From Nitrospira sp. (GTDB lineage Bacteria; Nitrospirota; Nitrospiria; Nitrospirales; Nitrospiraceae): a stretch of 64,000 bases of DNA. A program made the position numbers and the translations under genes. The stretch lies in NCBI GenBank assembly GCA_022226955.1, contig CP092079.1, positions 1,643,053-1,707,052 of the forward strand, given 5' to 3'. Positions 20,092 through 28,270 of the stretch are shown here, piece by piece. Under the pieces are notes generated by a model. That model was not told the origin of the DNA, did no database searches, and saw nothing but the letters and a program-made list of their open reading frames with translations. The number at the start of each line of letters is the position of its first letter. Position 1 is the stretch's first letter.

Positions 20092-20428
20092 GACCTCTCC
20101 CTTAGCAGCTTGCATAACTCTCCTATCGAGCCGTTGGCTCTGTTGTCATGGGAAACGACTGACCAGATTGATTGACCATGCGTGGAACAGATGTGCGTTT
20201 ATATTTGAATCGGCGATTATCGTATGTAGTTGGAAAGGATAACTCGTACAGTGCTCTGACTACACGCGCTTTTCTATTGAAGATTCAGACCGTGGTCTCC
20301 GAAACGTCTGAGCGGTTGCATTCAATCAATGCATGTTATTGGCGTTCGCCTTCTACGTCGATGCTGACTAACTCGTAGTGGTTTTCGATTCGAGAAAGAT
20401 TCCGGAGGTTGAATGTACGTGGAGAGCG

Positions 20429-20447
20429 ATTCACATAAAATGTGAAT
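20429..20447. repeat. perfect inverted repeat at the start of the rho leader
   Basis: Two 8-bp arms, ATTCACAT and ATGTGAAT, separated by AAA. It falls immediately after the predicted rho transcription start (about 20451 on the minus strand). It could be a 5' RNA hairpin or an operator. The arm order (TCACA before TGTGA) is the reverse of a CRP site. Confidence 0.6.
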
Positions 20448-20457
20448 ACTAGAGCGG

Positions 20458-20487
20458 ATGATACGCATGCCCCCTTTCCGTTGTCAA
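20458..20487 (-). promoter_or_regulatory. predicted sigma-70 promoter of rho
   Basis: On the minus strand, TTGACA (20482-20487) and TATCAT (20458-20463, 5 of 6) are separated by 18 bp. The predicted start near 20451 gives rho a leader of about 360 nt. Long leaders are known for rho genes that regulate themselves by premature termination. Confidence 0.55.
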
Positions 20488-20602
20488 CAGAACAAAACAT
20501 TTTTCTCTCCCCGCCCTTCCCCATGAATCGCCCCCTGATCGCACCCTCCCATTGAACCGGGAAATCGGCTGTGATACACAGCCCCAGGAAGGATGTATCA
20601 CT

Positions 20603-21016
20603 ATGGCTGAAGATCGAGATGAAGAGAGTCCCGGACGGGTATTTACGCTTTTTGAAGCGAATCAACTCATTCCGCAACTCCAGACGCACCTAGAGACCGT
20701 CAAACAATTCAAGTCCGTCCTCGTCCAAACTCGCGAAGAAGTCCAAAAAGCCTCGGAGCAAGCCCTATATGGCGGCGGAACTCCTGTGGGTACTCAATAC
20801 GTGATCAGCCTACAAACAATTAGTTCCAATCTTCACGCCATTCATGAATTAGGCGTCCATGTAAAGGATATCGATCTAGGCCTGTGCGATTTTCCCCATG
20901 CCCGCGACGGCCGAATTGTCTACCTGTGCTGGAAGCTTGGGGAGACCGAAATCCGTTGGTGGCATGAAGTGACCAGCGGGTATAAAGACCGTTGTCCGCT
21001 TGAAGATCCAGCATAG
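20603..21016 (+). CDS. DUF2203 family protein
   Basis: A 137-residue soluble protein with a helical N-terminal half (FTLFEANQLIPQLQTHL...). The C-terminal motif is DLGLCDFPHARDGRIVYLCWKLGE followed by IRWWHE, matching the DUF2203/COG4911 family. No activity is established. ATG 20603 is preceded by AGGAAGG. It is followed by a YciI-like gene 52 nt downstream on the same strand. Confidence 0.85.
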   Translation: MAEDRDEESPGRVFTLFEANQLIPQLQTHLETVKQFKSVLVQTREEVQKASEQALYGGGTPVGTQYVISLQTISSNLHAIHELGVHVKDIDLGLCDFPHARDGRIVYLCWKLGETEIRWWHEVTSGYKDRCPLEDPA

Positions 21017-21068
21017 GCTCTAGACCAGATGAACCACACCAGATTTGCGCGATAAAGGATACTCGACG

Positions 21069-21341
21069 ATGAAATTTGTGATTCTTGGATACGACGGCCC
21101 TGAGGGAGAAGCAAAACGGAAAATTCACCGCCCAGCCCATCTCGCCAATCTCGAGCCATTGGCGCAACAAGGCCGCGTCACTCTTGCCGGTCCGCTCACG
21201 GATAAAACCGGCAGCTTGATGGTATTAGAATTTGAGTCACAAGCTGAGGCTGAGCAGTTCGCCAACCAGGACCCCTATATGGTACATGGCGTCTTTGAGC
21301 GGGTTGAGGTTCACCCATTCATGCAGGTCTTACCCCAATAA
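21069..21341 (+). CDS. YciI-like protein
   Basis: A 90-residue alpha/beta ferredoxin-like protein of the YciI family (COG2350). Features are MKFVILGYDGPEGEAKRKIHRPAHL, GRVTLAGPLTDKTGSLMVLEF and a conserved DPYMVHGVFERVEVHPF ending. YciI relatives include muconolactone-isomerase-like enzymes with a His/Asp pair, but this one's substrate is unknown. ATG 21069 has AGGA upstream. Confidence 0.88.
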   Translation: MKFVILGYDGPEGEAKRKIHRPAHLANLEPLAQQGRVTLAGPLTDKTGSLMVLEFESQAEAEQFANQDPYMVHGVFERVEVHPFMQVLPQ

Positions 21342-21469
21342 ATTGAGCATTTCTCCACTTCGCCCGCTTTACAACCTCTCTTCCTTGCCTCCCATCAGCA
21401 TCTAAGCCCCAGCCCTACCTTGGACGCATTGTTCGGTCAAATCTCGCGCGGTCGCGGTATAGTTGCATT

Positions 21470-22744
21470 ATGAATCATGCGACGTTGCTGCCCATCGCAC
21501 ATATCGCCCTCTCGTTAATCATTGCTTTTCTCGCCGCCACCAGCGCTACCGCAACCGAAACGACAATTGTAGCCGAAGGGCAATATGTCATGGCGGATGG
21601 CGACACCTTGGTTATGGCGGAAGACAAGGTCCTGCAACGCGCCCAACGCAAAGCCATTGAAGAAGCCGGCCTCTATCTAGAAGCCACTTCCCACGATTAC
21701 GAAGCGGTTCGAAACGGAACGAGCACGCACGTCAGCTCTCTGGAGATTCGAACGCTTGCCGCAGCCATAACCAAGACAGAGATACTGGAATCCCGGCGCA
21801 GCTTCGAACGCGACCGACCGGTGTTTATGATTCGCATTCGAGCCATTGTGAATATGGAGCATCTCCAAGAAGCCATTCGGCGGTGGCGATCCGAAGAACA
21901 ACTGACCGCGCACTTCAAACAATTACAAAGAGAAAACGCCGAACTCAAAGCGCAGCTCCGTGAGACACACTCCGCGCCATCAGGAGTACGTACGCTTATG
22001 ATCCAGCCTCCAGGGCGCACCCAGCCGCAGGAGCAAGCGCACCACCTTGTGGAAAGCGCTGTCCGCTCGCACAGCCTTCGTCAGAAGATCGATCTCACCT
22101 CACAAGCCGCAACGTTAGATCCCCAGTCTGCAGCGCCACTGATAGTCAGAGGACAGACCTATCTCAAGATGGTTTCACTGGCCTACGCCAACAAATCTCG
22201 TCTCAGCGAATATGCTGAATACATCGATTATGCCCGGATGGATTTTGATCGAGCCCTTCTTTTGGACGCAGGAAATTCATGGGCACTCCTTGGGCAAGGA
22301 GATGTGAGCACGTGGCTGAACCAGACGGACGCGGCTGAAACCGCTTATACGAAGGCCTTGGAGATCGATCCGTTTTTCGATATCGCCCGGCAACGGCTCA
22401 TTCGCGTTATGACCGCTCAGGCTCGCAAACTGATCTCAATGGCGCAATGGAATCCTGCCATGACGACACTCGATCGGATTCTGAATTCATCGGTCTCTGA
22501 GAGTTGGACCCCATCGCAAAAAGAGGCGTATTTCCTCCGAGGAGAACTCCATCAACAGCTGAATCAGCCCACACAAGCTATTGCTGATTTGAGTATCGTT
22601 ATCGACATAGACCCCGCCCACGTCCAAGCTCTTTTGATGCGAGGCACTCTCTACAGAGAACAGCTCGAAGGCCGGCTCGCCAAAGAAGACTTTGAGCAAG
22701 CCTGTCTTCTTGGCGCTCTAACCGCCTGCGAACAGCTCCCCTGA
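21470..22744 (+). CDS. exported TPR protein with N-terminal LPP20/FlgT-like domain
   Basis: A 424-residue protein with a signal peptide (cleavage near TSATATE, residue 29). An alpha/beta domain follows (VLQRAQRKAIEEAGLYLEATS..., then RDRPVFMIRIRAIVNM), resembling the FlgT-N/LPP20 fold. A short coiled coil follows near residues 140-165, then tetratricopeptide repeats (about 185-420). TPRs suggest a periplasmic scaffold role. The ATG has no Shine-Dalgarno. A TATAGT hexamer lies 12 nt upstream, so the transcript may be leaderless. It stands alone between the YciI gene and the oxidoreductase operon. Confidence 0.8.
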   Translation: MNHATLLPIAHIALSLIIAFLAATSATATETTIVAEGQYVMADGDTLVMAEDKVLQRAQRKAIEEAGLYLEATSHDYEAVRNGTSTHVSSLEIRTLAAAITKTEILESRRSFERDRPVFMIRIRAIVNMEHLQEAIRRWRSEEQLTAHFKQLQRENAELKAQLRETHSAPSGVRTLMIQPPGRTQPQEQAHHLVESAVRSHSLRQKIDLTSQAATLDPQSAAPLIVRGQTYLKMVSLAYANKSRLSEYAEYIDYARMDFDRALLLDAGNSWALLGQGDVSTWLNQTDAAETAYTKALEIDPFFDIARQRLIRVMTAQARKLISMAQWNPAMTTLDRILNSSVSESWTPSQKEAYFLRGELHQQLNQPTQAIADLSIVIDIDPAHVQALLMRGTLYREQLEGRLAKEDFEQACLLGALTACEQLP

Positions 22745-23071
22745 ACATGCACTTGGAAGAACTTGAATACGCGATGCGTTTTGACAAGGTACCATTCGGA
22801 CCTGAATCACGACGGTATGTTTGACAAGGAAAAAGTCCGCCCCCTATAATGCCACCCGATTTATAGTCAGAATTATACGTTCAGGATGTGTGTTTGGCCG
22901 TCCCTAAAGGCCTAATATAACTCTGCCCGCATAGCCCAAAAGCTCAAGAAGGTGGGCCTTCTGTGAGGTTGCAGACGATGTGGAAAAAAGCTTAGAGTGT
23001 TGACAGGATTCACGAGTCGAAACTGAGTCGTTGCAGAGGATCTTCAACCTTTTGCCGGAGAGTAAGGCGTA
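22745..23071 (+). other. promoter region and leader of the oxidoreductase operon
   Basis: 327 bases holding the consensus promoter at 22821-22850 and a leader of about 215 nt. The leader includes a small hairpin-forming stretch (GAAGGTGGGCCTTC, near 22949). A second TTGACA near 23000 has no matching -10. No riboswitch class was recognised. Confidence 0.55.
22821..22850 (+). promoter_or_regulatory. consensus sigma-70 promoter of the 2-oxoacid:ferredoxin oxidoreductase operon
   Basis: Perfect TTGACA (22821-22826) and perfect TATAAT (22845-22850) with an 18-bp spacer, the best match to consensus that I found in the window. Transcription would start near 22857, about 215 nt before the first gene. 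This implies strong constitutive expression, as expected for a central carbon-fixation enzyme. Confidence 0.8.
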
Positions 23072-23707
23072 ATGAGTCAATACCGCGTGCTTCCAGGACC
23101 AGAACATTTTCTGCCCCCCGCTGCAGCCAGTATGGGCATTCGGTTGCCAAACCCTGGCGAAGCTCATATCAACGGCGTCATTACCTCCGAAGAAAAGGCC
23201 TATGAAGAAGCGGCCAAGCAATTCTTGATGGCCAAAGTGCCGACCCTCTTCCCCGGCCCCTTAGTACTCTGGGCTTGGAATGAAAAGGCCGCCAAGAAGG
23301 CCACGGCAATCCGCCATCTGTACGACACATTGAAGGAATGCGTGCAGCCCGGCCAGAAGCCTATGCTGATCCCCATGCCGGACTATCGCCCCAAATACCC
23401 CAAGATCAATCCTGAAGTTGAAATCAATCCCAACCATCCGAATCTGACGATCTGGCATAATAAGATCGATTGCTGCATGTTCATTGGCGTGCATTGCCAC
23501 CAAGCGAATCTGTCGCTCAAAATTATTCGGGGCGGGACTTCATGCTACACGATTGCAATGTGTGCGCAGGCCGGCCATGAAGACGCGATGCTCTCATTCC
23601 GTGACGCATCCGTCGAAAAAATCATGACCCTGGCAGAGTGGGTGAGAAAGTTGAAAGGGACAGTCCAACCACGGCTGACGTCAGCCAAAAGCGGGGCTTC
23701 AAACTAA
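23072..23707 (+). CDS. accessory (epsilon-like) subunit of 2-oxoacid:ferredoxin oxidoreductase
   Basis: A 211-residue protein leading the operon. It begins MSQYRVLPGPEHF and has a long alpha/beta body with CCMFIGVHCHQANL and RGGTSCYTIAMC. These resemble the extra small subunit of the five-subunit Hydrogenobacter-type pyruvate or 2-oxoglutarate:ferredoxin oxidoreductases. The cysteines do not form a ferredoxin motif. It may be structural or help docking. Assignment rests on operon position and general resemblance, not on a known activity. Confidence 0.7.
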   Translation: MSQYRVLPGPEHFLPPAAASMGIRLPNPGEAHINGVITSEEKAYEEAAKQFLMAKVPTLFPGPLVLWAWNEKAAKKATAIRHLYDTLKECVQPGQKPMLIPMPDYRPKYPKINPEVEINPNHPNLTIWHNKIDCCMFIGVHCHQANLSLKIIRGGTSCYTIAMCAQAGHEDAMLSFRDASVEKIMTLAEWVRKLKGTVQPRLTSAKSGASN

Positions 23708-23747
23708 GTCGTTTGAACCTCTGCATAGCCCGAAAGGAGGCTGGGTC

Positions 23748-24962
23748 ATGGCAGATATACACTCAGTCATTGGCACGAAGAACAAGAAGGGCCAGACATA
23801 TACCGATACCTGGAAGCTGATGAACGAGGCTCCTCGGACGCCCTCGTTCTACACCGGGAGCGAAGTCATTAAAGAAGCGGTGCGTCGCGCCAGCTGCGAC
23901 GTCATGATCGCCTATCCCATCACCCCGCAGAGCGAAGCGGCGGCCTTGATCGGCGAGCTCTTTGCCGAAGGGTATATTGGCGACTACTTCCGCGGCGAGA
24001 GCGAATTTGCCGTCATGTCGCAATGCGCGGGAGCGGCCTTCGGAGGCGCTCGCGTCTTCACGACAACCGCGGGACCTGGCACGATGCGCGCCATGGAGAA
24101 TTTTCCCATGTGGTCCGGCGCCCGGCTGCCGATTCAAATGATCGTCACCTGTCGCGGCATCAATTCACCGCTATCGATTCAGCCCGACACACTCGAAATC
24201 GCCTATCTTTTGAACACCGGCATGCTGGTATGGCATGCGGAAACCGCGCAGGACTTTTTCGATTGGATTCTCAAAGGCTACATGGTGTCGGAAGAGCCGG
24301 ATGTGCATTTGCCGCTCGCGCTCTGCTGCGACGGATTCTTTGTCACGCATACGAAGGACGTCGTAAACCTCACACCGGCCGACATGTGCTTACCGCCCTA
24401 TGATCCATACCGTTCACCAGTTCCTTGCATGGATATGGAATGTCCGCCAGTCCGGATGATGCGCGATCCCTTCGTCATGAAGAGCAACTACATCAGTTAC
24501 GCCACTCATGCCAGCTGGCAGCAGGAAGTCTGGGCGGCCGTGGAGCGCTCCAGAAAGCACTCCATCAAGTGGCTCAATGGGCTGATCGATGTGGAGAACG
24601 CGGATGCCGAGATCATGCTCCTCGCGTCAGGCACTGCGGTGTCGCAGAGCCGCGAGGCCATCCGCCTCCTCGAAGACGAAGGCGTCCGTTGCGGGCTCGT
24701 GAAGGTGAAGACCTTGCGCCCATGGCCGGAAGAAGAGATTCGCGAAGCCACGAAGAACGCCAAGCACATTTTCGTGCCGGAGTTTAACGTGACCGGCTGG
24801 CTGGCCAAAGAGCTCAAGGCAACGATTCCCAATCATGAGCGGGTGCATGCGGGTCCGCGCGTCGCTGGCGGCATGACGATGCCACCAGAAATTATCGTCA
24901 ACGAAATCAAGACGACCTTGGGACTCAAAAAGTCCTTTGTCATGGCCGGACGCGGAAGCTGA
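23748..24962 (+). CDS. 2-oxoacid:ferredoxin oxidoreductase, alpha subunit
   Basis: A 404-residue alpha subunit (PorA/KorA type). It has the pyrimidine-binding YPITPQSEAA motif (near residue 65), TTAGPGTMRAMENFP and the C-terminal domain II (IMLLASGTAVSQSREAIRLL). With the beta subunit it forms the thiamine-diphosphate site that interconverts acyl-CoA plus CO2 and a 2-oxoacid using ferredoxin. In Nitrospira-type bacteria this runs reductively in CO2 fixation. Whether the substrate is pyruvate or 2-oxoglutarate cannot be settled from the sequence. AAAGGAGG lies 7 nt before the start. Confidence 0.9.
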   Translation: MADIHSVIGTKNKKGQTYTDTWKLMNEAPRTPSFYTGSEVIKEAVRRASCDVMIAYPITPQSEAAALIGELFAEGYIGDYFRGESEFAVMSQCAGAAFGGARVFTTTAGPGTMRAMENFPMWSGARLPIQMIVTCRGINSPLSIQPDTLEIAYLLNTGMLVWHAETAQDFFDWILKGYMVSEEPDVHLPLALCCDGFFVTHTKDVVNLTPADMCLPPYDPYRSPVPCMDMECPPVRMMRDPFVMKSNYISYATHASWQQEVWAAVERSRKHSIKWLNGLIDVENADAEIMLLASGTAVSQSREAIRLLEDEGVRCGLVKVKTLRPWPEEEIREATKNAKHIFVPEFNVTGWLAKELKATIPNHERVHAGPRVAGGMTMPPEIIVNEIKTTLGLKKSFVMAGRGS

Positions 24963-25017
24963 GCAACCCACATCCAGAACCAGTTCGCATTGTGCTCGCG
25001 AACCTGAGGAGGCATAT

Positions 25018-25920
25018 ATGAGCAAAGAGAAAATTAAGATTTCTGAGGCCCTCTATGACATCATGCCGTCGGACTACCAGGATCTGGTGAAGAGCGCGAC
25101 CTACGGCAAGGAAGATCGTGGATGGAAAGATATCGGCAACAACAAAGAACTCATCGAGCAGCACTCGCTCTGCGCCGGCTGCCCGGAGTCCATGGCATTC
25201 CGTTATATCCTGGCCTCGCTCCCCAATCCTGAAGACACCGTGATGGTCGGGTCCACCGGTTGCACCAGCTTGGTGTTTCCGATGGTGGCCGTGCATAACA
25301 TCCACTCCCTGTTTGGCAATCAAAACGCCATCGCATCGGGATTGAAGCGCGCCCTCAGCGTCCGTTTCCCAGACCGCACAAAAGATGTCGTAGTTCTCGC
25401 CGGCGATGGCGCCACCGTCGACATCGGTCTCGACATGACCTTACAAGCCTGGTTCCGCCAGGAAAAGTTCACCACCATCTGCTTCGACAACGAGCTCTAT
25501 GCCAACACAGGTGGCCAAGAGAGCGGGTTGATGCAGAAAGGTTTCGTCGCCAAAATGGCTCCTGTTGGCAAGCTGTTCGACAAGGTACGGCTGCCTGAGA
25601 TTGCCCGTGAATCCGGCTGTCACTATGTCGTTAACTGCACGGTCAGCAAGCCGTCTTTGGTCGAAAAAGTCATCCGGAACGCCGTCCATATCGCTCGTGA
25701 AATTGGACCGACCTATCTCCAGCTTTACACCCCCTGCATTCTGGAAATCGGCAAGAACAGCATGGAAGGCCTCCAGGAAATGCGCGATTCGGAAAAGCCG
25801 ACCGAGCGTTTCGCCTATAAAGAATACGTCAGCGAGCCGGCCAAGCAATTGCTGGCTGAGCTAGCGGCGAAGGATAAAGAGCGGAAAGCGGCTGCCAAGC
25901 AATTGGCCGGGAAAGCCTAA
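25018..25920 (+). CDS. 2-oxoacid:ferredoxin oxidoreductase, beta subunit (ThDP-binding)
   Basis: A 300-residue beta subunit. The thiamine-diphosphate motif is VLAGDGATVDIGLDMTLQAW through to FDNELYANTGGQES (GDG...N). Cluster-ligand cysteines include LCAGCPES near residue 47, the C-terminal TPCILE and an NCT cysteine. The start is ATG 25018, with GAGGAGG 6 nt upstream. An earlier in-frame start overlaps the alpha gene and is unlikely. A Lys/Ala-rich tail ends the protein. Confidence 0.93.
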   Translation: MSKEKIKISEALYDIMPSDYQDLVKSATYGKEDRGWKDIGNNKELIEQHSLCAGCPESMAFRYILASLPNPEDTVMVGSTGCTSLVFPMVAVHNIHSLFGNQNAIASGLKRALSVRFPDRTKDVVVLAGDGATVDIGLDMTLQAWFRQEKFTTICFDNELYANTGGQESGLMQKGFVAKMAPVGKLFDKVRLPEIARESGCHYVVNCTVSKPSLVEKVIRNAVHIAREIGPTYLQLYTPCILEIGKNSMEGLQEMRDSEKPTERFAYKEYVSEPAKQLLAELAAKDKERKAAAKQLAGKA

Positions 25921-25938
25921 CGAAACCGGAGGTTGTTC

Positions 25939-26646
25939 ATGATTAAGAAGCGAATCAATATCCGGATGTCTGGCTTAGGCGGACAAGGCGCGGTCACCGC
26001 AGCCCATGTCTTGGCCATGGCCGCCAACCGGGACGGAAAGTTTTCAATTTCCAACCCATTTTTTGGCGCCGAGAAGCGGATGGCACCGGCTGAGAGCTAT
26101 TGCCGTATCGGAATCGAACGGATCTATGATCGAGGCGAGTTGGTGTTCCCGGATGTAATCCAGGTGTTTCACCCCCAGGTTATCACGATGGGGAAAAGCT
26201 ACACCATGCCGTTCTATTCTGGCGTGAAGGAAGGCGGCATCGTCATCATCAACTCCGCCGAGCCGCTTCTGTCGGAAGAAGATATCGAAAGGCTCAAAGA
26301 CTTAAACGTCGCCTTGTTCTACATCGCCGGCACCGAGCTCGCCATTGAAGTGGCCGGCACCGAGCTATCCACAAACATGGCCATGATCGGCGCTGTTTCC
26401 GGTATCACCAAGTGCGTCTCCATGGAATCCTTGGATGGCGCGCTGCAAGAGCGATTCGGAAAGAAATTTGTCGCCTCTGGCGGTACGGCCTCATTGGACG
26501 AAGCGATCAAGAAAAAATTCGCCAAGAAAGAGATGTTGCTGGCTAAGAATCTGGCAACCGTCAAGGCAGCCTACGAGATAGCCAGCGAATGGGCGGACAA
26601 GAATAAGATTGAGTTGAAAGTCGGCAATCCTGCCGTTGCAGCGTAA
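25939..26646 (+). CDS. 2-oxoacid:ferredoxin oxidoreductase, gamma subunit
   Basis: A 235-residue gamma subunit with the family motif RMSGLGGQGAVTAAHVLA and the CoA-side segment SNPFFGAEKRMAPAESYCRI. Further typical segments include STNMAMIGAVSGI. ATG 25939 has GGAGG 6 nt upstream. It starts 18 nt after the beta gene. It completes the catalytic core with alpha, beta and the ferredoxin-like delta subunit. Confidence 0.93.
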   Translation: MIKKRINIRMSGLGGQGAVTAAHVLAMAANRDGKFSISNPFFGAEKRMAPAESYCRIGIERIYDRGELVFPDVIQVFHPQVITMGKSYTMPFYSGVKEGGIVIINSAEPLLSEEDIERLKDLNVALFYIAGTELAIEVAGTELSTNMAMIGAVSGITKCVSMESLDGALQERFGKKFVASGGTASLDEAIKKKFAKKEMLLAKNLATVKAAYEIASEWADKNKIELKVGNPAVAA

Positions 26647-26664
26647 CAGAAGGAACTGCGTCGC

Positions 26665-26943
26665 ATGTATAACGTAGCGCAAGTCATCGATGAGAAGTGC
26701 ACGGCCAAGAAGGGCTGCCGTCTTTGCATCATGTATTGCCCGGAAGCCAACTGTCTGGACCTGAATTCCAGCAAAATGGTTGCTGAGGTCCATATTGATC
26801 GCTGCAAGGGCTGTGAACTGTGCGTCGTCGTTTGCGACGCCGCCAAGCACAATGCGATTGAGATGCAAGCCGTCAGCGCCACCGGTCAACTGATCGCAAA
26901 AAAAGGCGAATCGGCAGCGCTGGGACAAGCCTACCAAGGCTAA
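26665..26943 (+). CDS. 2-oxoacid:ferredoxin oxidoreductase, delta (2x[4Fe-4S] ferredoxin) subunit
   Basis: A 92-residue ferredoxin-like subunit with two cluster motifs, C..GCRLCIMYCPEANC and CKGCELCVVVCDAA. It carries electrons between the active site and external ferredoxin. It is the last gene of the operon. A strong intrinsic terminator follows 24 nt later. Confidence 0.94.
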   Translation: MYNVAQVIDEKCTAKKGCRLCIMYCPEANCLDLNSSKMVAEVHIDRCKGCELCVVVCDAAKHNAIEMQAVSATGQLIAKKGESAALGQAYQG

Positions 26944-26967
26944 TCCTCTGCGATGCGAATAGCGGGA

Positions 26968-26999
26968 AACCCCATAGCGTCCGCGCTATGGGGTTTTTT
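26968..26999 (+). terminator. intrinsic terminator of the oxidoreductase operon
   Basis: A 12-bp perfect stem (AACCCCATAGCG/CGCTATGGGGTT) with a TCCG loop, followed by a run of Ts. The T-run ends 20 nt before the next gene. Confidence 0.93.
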
Positions 27000-27018
27000 G
27001 TTGAGAAACGAGGTGGCC

Positions 27019-27288
27019 ATGAACGACGAAGACAATGTGATCGACGAACTGCTCAGTGAAATTTCCGGCTTGATCGCGCAATACCCCAAAGCCATCGAAC
27101 GGCGCGCCGCTCAGATCCAGGCAACGGGGAAAGACCCGGAACTGGTCGACAAGCTCATCAAGGCAGCCGATACGATGCGAGATAGCGGGAATCTCTATCT
27201 GACCTGGGCGAAACACTATGCCGCGCTCGCCGACGGCAATACGGATGCGTCTTCAGATGAAGATGAAACTGAGGACTTTGACGTCTAA
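27019..27288 (+). CDS. small conserved acidic hypothetical protein
   Basis: An 89-residue acidic, mostly helical protein (MNDEDNVIDELLSEISGLIA... LIKAADTMRDSGNLYLTWAKHY) with a Glu/Asp tail. No known domain was recognised. ATG 27019 follows GAGGTGG closely, supporting this start over an upstream one that would run through the terminator. Confidence 0.65.
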   Translation: MNDEDNVIDELLSEISGLIAQYPKAIERRAAQIQATGKDPELVDKLIKAADTMRDSGNLYLTWAKHYAALADGNTDASSDEDETEDFDV

Positions 27289-27315
27289 AAAAGACTCCCT
27301 CTCAGCAAGAAGTTT

Positions 27316-27324
27316 TGCTAGAAT
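27316..27324 (+). promoter_or_regulatory. extended -10 promoter of tRNA-Asn
   Basis: TG-C-TAGAAT (TGC at 27316-27318, TAGAAT at 27319-27324), an extended -10 element with a poor -35. It lies 28 nt upstream of the tRNA. Confidence 0.4.
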
Positions 27325-27351
27325 GGGGCCCGCTTCCATTGAACCCCACGT

Positions 27352-27427
27352 TCCCCGGTAGCTCAGTTGGTAGAGCAGCCGGCTGTTAACCGGCTGGTCG
27401 CAGGTTCGAGTCCTGCCCGGGGAGCCA
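27352..27427 (+). tRNA. tRNA-Asn (anticodon GTT)
   Basis: A 76-nt cloverleaf with acceptor TCCCCGG/CCGGGGA, D-arm GCTCAGTTGGTAGAGC, anticodon stem-loop CCGGCTGTTAACCGG with GTT, T-arm GGTTCGAGTCC, and encoded CCA. A convergent-type hairpin follows. Confidence 0.97.
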
Positions 27428-27434
27428 ATAAATA

Positions 27435-27473
27435 AAGAGAGGGCTGGCGGCAACAGGCCGTCAGCCCTCTCTT
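27435..27473. terminator. bidirectional terminator between tRNA-Asn and the aldolase gene
   Basis: A 12-bp stem (AAGAGAGGGCTG/CAGCCCTCTCTT) with a 15-nt loop, flanked by ATTT on the plus side and AT-rich sequence on the minus side. It separates the plus-strand tRNA from the convergent aldolase-family gene. Confidence 0.75.
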
Positions 27474-27513
27474 ATTTCGCAGCCCATCGCTAGGCCTTGA
27501 GCGTAGCGGGATT

Positions 27514-28137
27514 CTATCTGGTCGCACGGGCGGCAACGCCGCTTTTCAACACAATCTCACAGATATGATCCAGCCGCTCGACATGTTCGTATGCCGCCCA
27601 TGGATCGTTTGCAACTGCGCACACTCCGTGATTGGCCTGTCCCACAATATCGAATTCCAGCGTTCCATCCTTCTTCAACCCAAAACATTCTGCCGTCACG
27701 TCGGCCAGATCGCGTGAAAGCGCCGGCAAGGCGGGCACGGTTCGCCCGACGCGGGTATAGCGCGAGATCTCCGGGAACTCAGCGCTCATAGCCTGTAAAT
27801 CCACCCCCGCATAAATCGCTGCGACAATGTGAGTCGCATGCACATGGACCACCGTTCGTGTCTTTTTGGAATCCCGTTGAAGATTCCAATGCATCCACAA
27901 TTCACCCGAGGGTTGTTGGTCGTCTCGAACTTTCGGGATCGAAAGACCGGTCTCAGGGTCGTTGACGATTTCGAGCCTGACGACATGTTCAGGATGAATA
28001 ATCGTCTTTCGCCACCCGGAGGGAGTGATATACAAATACTTCCCTTCCCGCTTCCGCATGCTGATATTGCCGTCTCTGGTCGTAATCCACCCCCGCTCAT
28101 ACACCCGCCGCATCACATCGCCAATTGCCGTTAACAT
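27514..28137 (-). CDS. class II aldolase/adducin family protein
   Basis: A 207-residue zinc-dependent aldolase-fold protein. The N-terminal glycine/asparagine motif is TTRDGNISMRKREGKYLYITPSG. The catalytic Glu is in QPSGELWMHWNLQ, and the metal ligands are in VVHVHATHIVAA and QANHGV. Relatives include fuculose-phosphate and ribulose-phosphate aldolase/epimerase and methylthioribulose-phosphate dehydratase, and the substrate is not decided here. ATG 28137 has AAGGAGG 5 nt upstream. Longer starts lack a site. Confidence 0.88.
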   Translation of the reverse strand: MLTAIGDVMRRVYERGWITTRDGNISMRKREGKYLYITPSGWRKTIIHPEHVVRLEIVNDPETGLSIPKVRDDQQPSGELWMHWNLQRDSKKTRTVVHVHATHIVAAIYAGVDLQAMSAEFPEISRYTRVGRTVPALPALSRDLADVTAECFGLKKDGTLEFDIVGQANHGVCAVANDPWAAYEHVERLDHICEIVLKSGVAARATR

Positions 28138-28270
28138 GCCCGCCTCCTTTGCCAATCGCCCAGACTCCGTTATCGGTCTATATACATCCCCTCTTGAGAT
28201 CCCCAACTCAACCCTATCACAGGAAGTTCTTGATCCATATCGCATCGATATTGGATATGATGGGGTGAAT

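Larger units (their letters stand above)
20092..20602. other. long rho leader and divergent intergenic region
   Basis: About 510 bases between rho (minus) and the DUF2203 gene (plus), visibly more AT-rich than its neighbours. It holds the predicted rho promoter and a perfect inverted repeat, both listed separately, and leaves a rho leader of about 360 nt. No credible gene was found in it. Confidence 0.6.

Noticed and set aside
20429-20447. CRP/FNR-type operator
   Set aside because: The TCACA/TGTGA arms are in the opposite order to CRP sites and the centre does not fit FNR (TTGAT-N4-ATCAA).
20336-20689. 117-codon minus-strand reading frame across the start of the DUF2203 gene
   Set aside because: No ribosome-binding site or domain. 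It overlaps the rho promoter and is antisense to a well-supported gene.
26968-27473. CRISPR array or tandem repeat suggested by several hairpins
   Set aside because: The hairpins are unrelated in sequence and each is followed by a gene end or T-run, as for terminators. No regularly spaced repeats were found anywhere in the window.
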